10,197 nucleotides of DNA from Bacteriovoracaceae bacterium UBA2394. GTDB lineage: Bacteria > Bdellovibrionota > UBA2394. The DNA lies in assembly GCA_002343335.1 (NCBI GenBank), contig DDSI01000279.1, positions 6,755 to 16,951 of the forward strand, read 5' to 3'. Under the pieces are notes generated by a model, which saw only the letters and a list, made by a program, of their open reading frames with translations, searched no databases and had not been told where the DNA came from. The translations under genes and the position numbers were made by a program. This document shows, piece by piece, positions 1 through 5,624 of the stretch (position 1 is its first letter; every line of letters begins with the position of its first letter).

Positions 1-642
1 TGTCCTAGTATTGATCTCGCGGCGGCGGTGGCAAAAAACCCAGCCCTCAATTTCAATCCATTCGATAAATATGGTGGTGTCGGATCTAATTTTGATTTGC
101 AGAAGGGCTATCTCGTGGTCATGCAACATCCTGTCACCACTGAGTATGACAATGCGGCTCGCCAAATCACCGAAACGCTTTACGCCATTTCCGATTTAGA
201 GATTCCTACATTTTGGTTCTGGCCCAATGTGGACGCAGGCTCCGATCAAACGTCGGGAGCGATTCGAAGCTTCCGAGAGCTCGAGAGACAACGAACAAAT
301 CATATTCACTTTTTTAAGAACATGGAGCCCGAAGATTTTCTTCGACTCATCATCAACTCCCAATGCTTAATCGGAAATTCTAGCGTGGGCATTCGAGAAT
401 GCTCGTTTCTATCGATCCCGGTTGTGAATATCGGAACGCGACAGATTGGGCGCGAGCGCGGCCCCAATGTTTTGGATTGTGGGCACTCTCGACATGAAAT
501 TCGAAAAGCCGTTGAAACTCAATTGAAAAAATCTCGTCCCCCGCAGGATCTGTTGTATGGAAATGGGGATGCGGGAAAGAGAATCGCAGCGGCGCTGGCG
601 TCGGCCCCTCTCAGTTACGAAAAGCAACTCCAAGATCGTTAA
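1..642 (+). CDS. neuC: UDP-N-acetylglucosamine 2-epimerase (hydrolysing, NeuC/LegG type), C-terminal part
   Basis: Partial gene: the frame is open from base 1, so the GTG at 28 is internal and the true start lies upstream. The 213 codons present are the C-terminal half of a GT-B-fold enzyme normally about 370-390 residues long. The window opens with CPSIDLA, typical of the interdomain region. It continues with MQHPVTTEY, the PNVDAGSD segment, NSSVGIRE (uridine-nucleotide binding region) and NIGTRQIGRERGPNV near the C-terminus, all family hallmarks. Known members of the hydrolysing branch convert UDP-GlcNAc (or a UDP-2,4-diacetamido sugar) into UDP plus a free mannosamine-type sugar, the precursor of a nonulosonic acid. 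The NeuA-type gene two places downstream favours this branch over WecB-type epimerases. The sequence does not separate sialic from legionaminic substrates. A 23-base gap leads to the next gene. Confidence 0.9.
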   Translation, partial: CPSIDLAAAVAKNPALNFNPFDKYGGVGSNFDLQKGYLVVMQHPVTTEYDNAARQITETLYAISDLEIPTFWFWPNVDAGSDQTSGAIRSFRELERQRTNHIHFFKNMEPEDFLRLIINSQCLIGNSSVGIRECSFLSIPVVNIGTRQIGRERGPNVLDCGHSRHEIRKAVETQLKKSRPPQDLLYGNGDAGKRIAAALASAPLSYEKQLQDR

Positions 643-665
643 GATCTTCAATAGATAAGGGATGA

Positions 666-1619
666 ATGAAACCTTCGTTGTATTTAGCAGAGCCTGAAGA
701 CTTCAGTGAAAAAGCCCTGCAAAAGCTTAGCGATCATTTCGAGGTTCATTTTGCAAAGACGCCCACTCCATCCCCATCTCAACTTCTTCATCAATTTGAT
801 GTCATTTGGTTTCGACTGGGACTGCGTTGGGACTCCGCAATCTTGAAATCTATTTCTCAATCGCGATGCCGTATCTTCGTCACCCCGGTAACTTCTCCCG
901 ATCACATCGATGAAACGGAAACTAAACGACTGGGCATCTCCGTCTTGTCCTTAAGAGGCGAGGTGGATTTTTTAAGATCGATTCGAGCGACGGCAGAACA
1001 TACCTTGAGCCTGGCACTCACCCTTCTCCGAAAGACAAATGCTGCCATCAACGATGTCCGAATGGGAAAGTGGGATCGCGATTCATTTCGCGGAACAGAA
1101 ATCAGCGGTAAAACGGTGGGTATTGTGGGTGTCGGACGCTTGGGACTGCAGGTTGCCGAACTTTTTAAAGCATTTGGAGCCAAAGTCTTGGGATTCGACC
1201 AAGACTCCACGTCCTTCGCCTCCTTTATAGAACGGAGGGCGCTCCTACCCCTCCTTGGTGAAGCCGACCTCGTCAGTTTGCATTTGAGTCTCAATGACAG
1301 CACCCGCAATTTTTTTGGATCGAACGAATTTGCCGCCATGAAACAACGGAGTTATTTCATCAACACCTCGCGCTCGCAAATTGTCGATGAGTCTGCCCTC
1401 CTTAAGGCATTGCAGGAAGGTCGTCTAGCCGGCGCGGCTCTGGACGTTTTAAGTGGAGAGCCCCAAATTTCAGCATCGCATCCCCTAGTTCGTTATGCTC
1501 AGAACAATCACCATTTACTGATCACGCCTCATATAGGAGGAAACACCTACGAGTCCTTCGAGAAAACTGAACTCTTTATGGCTCAAAAGTTGATCGAGCA
1601 CCGGCCGGTGGCTTCATGA
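666..1619 (+). CDS. D-isomer-specific 2-hydroxyacid dehydrogenase (SerA-like, NAD-dependent)
   Basis: A 317-residue cytosolic NAD(H) oxidoreductase of the D-2-hydroxyacid dehydrogenase family, which interconverts 2-keto and D-2-hydroxy acids. The Rossmann glycine motif is at residues 155-160 (GVGRLG), followed by Asp178 at the end of the next strand, which favours NAD over NADP. The catalytic triad is complete: Arg236 in INTSRSQIVD, Glu265 in LSGEP and His289 in TPHIGG. The usual Gly after the catalytic Arg is Ser here. The length fits a short member without the C-terminal ACT domain of classical phosphoglycerate dehydrogenases, so housekeeping serine synthesis is not the obvious role. The ATG at 666 has an AAGGG (657-661) just upstream. 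Its stop overlaps the next start (ATGA, 1616-1619). Its place between neuC- and neuA-type genes points to nonulosonic acid or polysaccharide metabolism; the substrate is unknown. Confidence 0.9.
   Translation: MKPSLYLAEPEDFSEKALQKLSDHFEVHFAKTPTPSPSQLLHQFDVIWFRLGLRWDSAILKSISQSRCRIFVTPVTSPDHIDETETKRLGISVLSLRGEVDFLRSIRATAEHTLSLALTLLRKTNAAINDVRMGKWDRDSFRGTEISGKTVGIVGVGRLGLQVAELFKAFGAKVLGFDQDSTSFASFIERRALLPLLGEADLVSLHLSLNDSTRNFFGSNEFAAMKQRSYFINTSRSQIVDESALLKALQEGRLAGAALDVLSGEPQISASHPLVRYAQNNHHLLITPHIGGNTYESFEKTELFMAQKLIEHRPVAS
1599..1610. repeat. 12-base perfect palindrome just upstream of the neuA-type start
   Basis: CACCGGCCGGTG is its own reverse complement and ends five bases before the ATG at 1616, where a Shine-Dalgarno would sit; none is visible there. 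In mRNA it could fold only as a short GC-rich stem with a tight loop. It also codes for the last residues of the dehydrogenase, so it may be chance. If functional, it would make translation of the downstream gene depend on ribosomes finishing the upstream one. Confidence 0.35.
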
Positions 1620-2311
1620 TTCTTGGAATTATTCCTGCGCGCCGAGGGTCCAAAAGAATCCCGGGGAAAAATACCAAATTCCTAGGCCAAAAACGGTTGA
1701 TTGAGTGGGCCCTCGATTCCGCCGTCCAATCAAAACTCCTTGATCAGATCGTCGTTTCCTCCGACGACCCAGAAGTTCTAGAGGCCGCATCACTTCGCAA
1801 ACAATGTCTTCCCCTGAAGCGACCTGAACATCTCGCCACGGATACTTCTTTGGCGATCGAGTTTGTAAGGCATGCCCTCCATTATTTTGCTGTGGAACAA
1901 AAGCGTAAATTTACAGCCGTAGCTATTCTTCAGCCCACCTCGCCCTTCACCCTTCCCGAAGATATCGACCGGGGAATTCAACTTTTTAAATCCACCGGAG
2001 CAGAAAGCGTTGTGAGTGTGATGACCGTTCCCCACGCATTTCATCCTCTCAAGGCAAAGCGAATGGAGAAGGATCGATTGGTGCCCTTTGTGGCGGAAGA
2101 AGATGGCAAGATGGCTCAACATGAATTGCCCGAGGTGTTTGTTCGCAACTGCGCGCTCTACATCACTCAGACATCCGTGATTGAGAAAGGACGAATATTG
2201 GGACAAGATTGCCGTGGATTTTTGATGCCGGTTGAACGATCGCTCGACATCAATGATCCGATAGATTGGGCGTTCGCTGAATTCTTAATTGAGCAGAAGG
2301 GACGACCGTAA
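1616..2311 (+). CDS. neuA: CMP-nonulosonic acid synthetase (acylneuraminate cytidylyltransferase family, NeuA/LegF/PseF type)
   Basis: A 231-residue cytidylyltransferase that should activate a nonulosonic acid with CTP to give the CMP-sugar donor. The N-terminal nucleotide-binding signature is at residues 5-19 (IIPARRGSKRIPGKN). Then come VVSSDD (46-51), LQPTSPF (105-111), VRNCALYI (176-183; usually with NGA where CA stands here) and the metal-binding region SLDINDP (209-215). The length matches a stand-alone synthetase, without the C-terminal esterase domain of some NeuA proteins. The start overlaps the preceding stop by four bases (ATGA) and has no clear Shine-Dalgarno, so translational coupling is likely. 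The stop TAA is followed directly by the next gene's start. Whether the substrate is sialic, legionaminic, pseudaminic or another nonulosonic acid cannot be read from the sequence. A KdsB-type enzyme is less likely given the neuC-type neighbour. Confidence 0.9.
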   Translation: MILGIIPARRGSKRIPGKNTKFLGQKRLIEWALDSAVQSKLLDQIVVSSDDPEVLEAASLRKQCLPLKRPEHLATDTSLAIEFVRHALHYFAVEQKRKFTAVAILQPTSPFTLPEDIDRGIQLFKSTGAESVVSVMTVPHAFHPLKAKRMEKDRLVPFVAEEDGKMAQHELPEVFVRNCALYITQTSVIEKGRILGQDCRGFLMPVERSLDINDPIDWAFAEFLIEQKGRP

Positions 2312-4492
2312 GTGATGAGAGCAATGTTGTCGCGATTCCTTCAGCAAACGCCTTTTCTCTATATTTTGGCTCGCGCGATCTATTATCGCCGGAAAATCTC
2401 TCGGCGAGTTCGCCTTCTTTGCTATGCAAAGGGGCAGTCCATCTTCGAAAGTCATTTCGACTTGGGGCCTGGCTTCGGCGAAGTGGAGATCGAAACGCTA
2501 AGGACCACGATGAATACAGGCACCGAGCGGGCTCTTTTTTACGCGTTGGAAAATTCTAAAGTGGAGTTTCCTTATGAACCCTCGGCCTCGGGCGTTGGGA
2601 AAATTGTGAGAGTCGGAAAGGGCGTTCAGAATTTCAAAATCAATGAAATTGTCGCAGGCCCCCTCACCCATTCTTCGGGACGAATTTTACGAGCGGATCA
2701 ACTCGTCAAAGTAAAAATGGGAATTTCCTTGGACGAAGCCGCGCATTTGCATCTAGCTATTATCGCCATTCAAGGAATTCGAATGGGAAGAATTTCCGAA
2801 GGTGACAAAATCATCTGTTTGGGCCAAGGCGTGATCGGCCGCCTTGCTACTCTCATTGCTCGCTCGATAGGTGCTCACGTGATTTGCGTCGCCCAGTCCA
2901 AAGCAAAACTTCAGCTCTTTGAGGAGACAGAAGGCGTCGCACTCCAAGAACCGGGGAGTGAAGAAAAGCTCGCTCATACTCAAGCCTCCGTAGTGATCGA
3001 TGCGACCGGAAATCCATCGGCTATCTCGCTCGCGGCACGGTTGGTGCAGAAGCGAGGACGAATCGTTCTTTTAGGAAGCAATCGAGGAAAGACGAAAGAT
3101 TTGCAACTGTCAGACTTTACGGAAAAACAGATCTCGATCGCGGGCGCTCACATTCGAAATATCCAGGCCATGCCAACCGTGCTGGGTCATAACTACCAAG
3201 AAGAAGGCAGCTGGATTCAGGATCAAATTCTTCGCGGAATGCTCAGTCTAAAATCCGCCTCGAATCTCCAAGTGAAGTGCGCGGATTTCGCAGAGCTCTA
3301 TCAAAATCGTCTCTTTGAGAATGCCGATATTACAGGCGTGACCATCGACTGGTCCCAGTCTGCTGAACTCAAACGTAAAGTGGCAGCCGCGAAGTTTACA
3401 GTAAAGACTCCAGTGAATGTCTCAGCGCTTCGCCCACTTAAAATGGCGCTCATCGGCTGCGGCGACATTGCGAGCGTGAATGCTGAAGCTATTCGATCCG
3501 GAAATGCTTTCGAGATCGCGGCCGTGATGGATTCAGATCTTGTCCGTGCTAAGCGGCTGGGCGCGCAGCTCAATGTTCCCTTCACCACTCAGTACGATGA
3601 AATTCTTTCGGACCCCAAAATCGATGTCGTCTTCATTGCCACGCCTCATTCTTTGCATGAGTCTTTAGCTTTGAAAGCGGCTCAGGCAAAAAAACATATA
3701 TTGGTCGAAAAACCACTGGCCATTCATTATTCCGAAGGTGTTTCAATGATCCAGGCCGCTCGAGAAAATGGCGTAGTGCTGCGAACATTCTTTCCCTTTG
3801 CTTATGAATATCAAAAGACTTTCGCGAAGAACCTCATTGATGAAGGAGCGCTCGGGCCACTTCGTGGCTTTTCAATGGAATATCATCGCGATCGCTCGCG
3901 CGCCTACTGGTTTCAAAATGGTCAACTGAGTTGGCGAGGTCGAAAAGACATCGCGGGTGGTGGATTTTTATTGATGTATCTCGTCCACGCCCTGGACTCT
4001 CTTCGCCATATTTCCGGAATTCAAATTTCGGAAGTTCATTCTATTTATGACACGCTTTCGCATCCCATCGAAGTGGAGGATACCATCGCCATGATCTTCA
4101 AAGGAACAAAGGGCGAAATCGGCTCACTCTCTGGCGGAAGCGCCGTTCGCGGCCAAGGCGGCAGTCACTTAAGAATTTGGGGTGAAGCCGGTCAAATTCT
4201 AATGAACGATCAACATCTTCGATTTTATTCCAATCGACCCGTCGGACAATTTCACGCTCAGCACTGGCACGAGATTAAAACCGCGCGCAAAGAACCGAGG
4301 TCTGGAGCAAGAAAGCTCTTTCTCGATGATTTCAGAAATAGAATTGAAAAATTGGATTTTGCCTCTTTGGATGAAAGCGGAATGGTCTCGCTAGGGCTTG
4401 TCGAAGCTGCTTACAATTCTCAAAAGCAGGGGACAAGAGAGAAAGTTCAACGAATGGTGGCCTTAGCTGAATCGGAAAAAGCGCATGCCTAA
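2312..4492 (+). CDS. Bi-domain oxidoreductase: MDR (zinc-alcohol-dehydrogenase-like) domain fused to a Gfo/Idh/MocA domain
   Basis: A 726-residue fusion of two NAD(P)-dependent enzymes. Residues about 45-350 are a medium-chain dehydrogenase/reductase domain with MNTGTER (67-73), YEPSASGVGKIV (88-99) and a Rossmann motif GQGVIG (171-176). The Cys and His ligands of the catalytic zinc in classical alcohol dehydrogenases are not apparent. Residues about 375-715 are a Gfo/Idh/MocA domain with IGCGDIA (381-387), VEKPLA (465-470) carrying the catalytic-region Lys467, and GGGFLLMYLVHALD (549-562) with His559. Such fusions recur in bacterial polysaccharide clusters; the reaction is not established to my knowledge. 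The GTG at 2312 is chosen because AAGGGA (2297-2302) is well spaced from it. It directly follows the neuA-type stop; ATGs at 2315 and 2324 are alternatives. The 3' end overlaps the next ORF by eight bases. Confidence 0.9.
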   Translation: MMRAMLSRFLQQTPFLYILARAIYYRRKISRRVRLLCYAKGQSIFESHFDLGPGFGEVEIETLRTTMNTGTERALFYALENSKVEFPYEPSASGVGKIVRVGKGVQNFKINEIVAGPLTHSSGRILRADQLVKVKMGISLDEAAHLHLAIIAIQGIRMGRISEGDKIICLGQGVIGRLATLIARSIGAHVICVAQSKAKLQLFEETEGVALQEPGSEEKLAHTQASVVIDATGNPSAISLAARLVQKRGRIVLLGSNRGKTKDLQLSDFTEKQISIAGAHIRNIQAMPTVLGHNYQEEGSWIQDQILRGMLSLKSASNLQVKCADFAELYQNRLFENADITGVTIDWSQSAELKRKVAAAKFTVKTPVNVSALRPLKMALIGCGDIASVNAEAIRSGNAFEIAAVMDSDLVRAKRLGAQLNVPFTTQYDEILSDPKIDVVFIATPHSLHESLALKAAQAKKHILVEKPLAIHYSEGVSMIQAARENGVVLRTFFPFAYEYQKTFAKNLIDEGALGPLRGFSMEYHRDRSRAYWFQNGQLSWRGRKDIAGGGFLLMYLVHALDSLRHISGIQISEVHSIYDTLSHPIEVEDTIAMIFKGTKGEIGSLSGGSAVRGQGGSHLRIWGEAGQILMNDQHLRFYSNRPVGQFHAQHWHEIKTARKEPRSGARKLFLDDFRNRIEKLDFASLDESGMVSLGLVEAAYNSQKQGTREKVQRMVALAESEKAHA

Positions 4493-4751
4493 TATTTCTA
4501 TCATAGAGAAACGAGAGGACATTGCCCCTTCGCTTTCGGGCACTGTGGTGATTACCAATGCTCAAGAAGCCTGGCTTGATCAGGTACTCGACGCGGCGAC
4601 TCCCTTTACGAAAATTTTCTTCGTCGGCACGTGCAGCGCGTCACTCGATCTCGATCTCTACTGGAGCATTCACTATAAAAATTTAGAGCTGTCGTTCGTT
4701 GCAAGCATTGCGGAAGCGACGAACGCATTGTCTTCGGGCACTGCTAAATAA
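4485..4751 (+). pseudogene. Short ORF, probable remnant of an MDR/Rossmann-type gene, 3'-truncated
   Basis: An 88-codon ORF starting eight bases before the end of the bi-domain gene (ATGCCTAA), with a weak GGAAAA (4474-4479) upstream, so it could be translated. Residues 20-72 run VVITNAQ, a helix, KIFFVGT (43-49), LDLDLYWSI (54-62), then KNLELSFVASI (65-75). This order resembles the last half of an MDR cofactor domain: compare VVIDATG, RIVLLGS and KQISIAGAHI in the gene before it. The glycine-rich first half and catalytic domain are missing. The last residues (from about 83) are merely antisense to the FkbM gene's coding sequence. That suggests the original 3' end was replaced when that gene arrived. 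Similarity was judged by eye and is weak; a genuine small protein of unknown function remains possible. Confidence 0.45.
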
Positions 4752-5527
4752 TGATTTGGAGTGACCTTGGAGATTGAAAACCCCTTCATGCGAAAATTCT
4801 CTAAGATTTGATTGAGCACTTCAGCTCCATAAATCTGCTGGTGACTTTCAAAATAAACAGCAGGGCAATCTTTAGACTCAACATTTCGAAGCAAGTCATC
4901 AAAGACCAAGGTCTCGCAACCTTCGACATCAATAAAAATCAAATCCGGTCGAAGGTTCTTCTCCTTCATAAATTGTGAAATGGAAATCACTTCTACTCGA
5001 TTTCGCGCTGTTGCTCCTGCGCTCTGATCAATCGACTTTAATGGGGAAAAATTCCAAAGCTTGGAAATTGCGCGATACGAAGTTTCGTCTTCATCGCTAA
5101 AGGTAATAGGCTCGGAGTCTTTTAATCCCACGGCCTTTCGCATCTGAATGACATTGGTGAGAGAATTCAACTGAATATTTTTCTCAAGATAATCCGCATA
5201 TTTCGGCATCGGTTCGAAGGAATAACAACGTCCTTTTTCTCCGATCAGCTTGGAAATGAGAACCGTGAAATAACCCTCGCATGCTCCAATCTCAAAAACC
5301 GTCATCCCCGGTTTCAAGATTTTATGAAGAACGGAATCGGTGTAGGGCTCCTTCAGTTCATATCGCCTGTCATTCATTCGCAAAAGTGGTGCCAAAGGAA
5401 GAATCAAAGCACCTCGCTTCAACTGAAACACTTTGTCCTCGCGTCCGAACAGTCGATAAAAGAGATATTCGATTCTTAAATAGAGTTCATGAAGCCGCCA
5501 TTGGACGGCCTTGAATAGTCTTTTCAT
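4673..5527 (-). CDS. FkbM family SAM-dependent methyltransferase
   Basis: A 284-residue class I methyltransferase of the FkbM type; these usually O-methylate sugars or natural products. The SAM-binding motif I is VFEIGACEGYFT (77-88). The acidic residue of motif II is Glu105 in YSFEPMP, and the post-II motif is DLIFIDVEGCE (195-205), the family's IDVEG signature. The N-terminus (1-30) is basic and aromatic and may lie against the membrane. The start ATG (5525-5527) has GGGGAAG five bases upstream. Its orientation opposes the operons on both sides. The last 26 codons overlap the plus-strand ORF ending at 4751; the family often ends near the NHYLAVPE stretch (258-265), so the remaining tail looks like read-through into older DNA. 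GC is about 43% by hand count (4801-5520), below the roughly 50% around it, which suggests later acquisition. The substrate is probably a sugar of this polysaccharide. Confidence 0.9.
   Translation of the reverse strand: MKRLFKAVQWRLHELYLRIEYLFYRLFGREDKVFQLKRGALILPLAPLLRMNDRRYELKEPYTDSVLHKILKPGMTVFEIGACEGYFTVLISKLIGEKGRCYSFEPMPKYADYLEKNIQLNSLTNVIQMRKAVGLKDSEPITFSDEDETSYRAISKLWNFSPLKSIDQSAGATARNRVEVISISQFMKEKNLRPDLIFIDVEGCETLVFDDLLRNVESKDCPAVYFESHQQIYGAEVLNQILENFRMKGFSISKVTPNHYLAVPEDNAFVASAMLATNDSSKFL
4693..4725. repeat. Inverted repeat (10-base arms) in the overlap of the convergent 3' ends
   Basis: CGTTCGTTGC (4693-4702) pairs with GCGACGAACG (4716-4725) over ten positions with one T-G wobble, around a 13-base loop. 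It sits where the 88-codon ORF and the FkbM gene overlap tail to tail. On the minus strand a short T run (AAATTTTTA) follows about 11 bases after the stem, too far for a textbook intrinsic terminator. It may be a weak terminator or a coincidence. Confidence 0.35.
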
Positions 5528-5565
5528 TCTGTCTTCCCCAAAAAAATGATCGTTTCATGGCAGGA

Positions 5566-5573
5566 TTTATAGT
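5566..5573. promoter_or_regulatory. Possible overlapping divergent -10 elements
   Basis: The 52-base gap between the FkbM start and the TTG at 5580 is the only divergent intergenic site in the window. On the minus strand TATAAA (5566-5571) would give the FkbM gene a leader of about 30 bases. On the plus strand TATAGT (5568-5573) would start transcription near 5580, ahead of the ATG at 5625. No good -35 hexamer lies at the right distance for either, so this is a weak call based on position and -10 likeness. Confidence 0.25.
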
Positions 5574-5595
5574 CAAGGGTTGAGTGGTCTTGACA

Positions 5596-5609
5596 GGCCC
5601 GATCGGGCC
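5596..5609. repeat. 14-base perfect palindrome in the leader/start region of the GT-B-like gene
   Basis: GGCCCGATCGGGCC is a perfect inverted repeat without a spacer. If translation begins at the ATG at 5625, it lies in the untranslated leader, about 20 bases downstream of the possible -10 element, a position suited to an operator. If translation begins at the TTG at 5580, it is coding sequence. No second copy was seen in the window. Confidence 0.35.
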
Positions 5610-5624
5610 CCTTTCACTGATTTC

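Noticed and set aside
641..648. AAGATCTT palindrome after the epimerase stop
   Set aside because: It is eight bases with no T run and expected by chance at this length.
902..1339. 145-codon minus-strand ORF
   Set aside because: It is antisense to the well-supported hydroxyacid dehydrogenase, and its product is Arg/Ser-rich with no recognisable motif.
1790..2206. 138-codon minus-strand ORF
   Set aside because: It is antisense to the CMP-sugar synthetase, with no domain features.
3886..3896. GCGATCGC octamer, also near 5977
   Set aside because: Two copies in 10 kb within coding sequence are not enough to suggest a HIP1-like repeat.
5590..5595. TTGACA as a -35 element
   Set aside because: No -10-like hexamer lies 16-18 bases downstream, and the first ATG of the gene would be too close.
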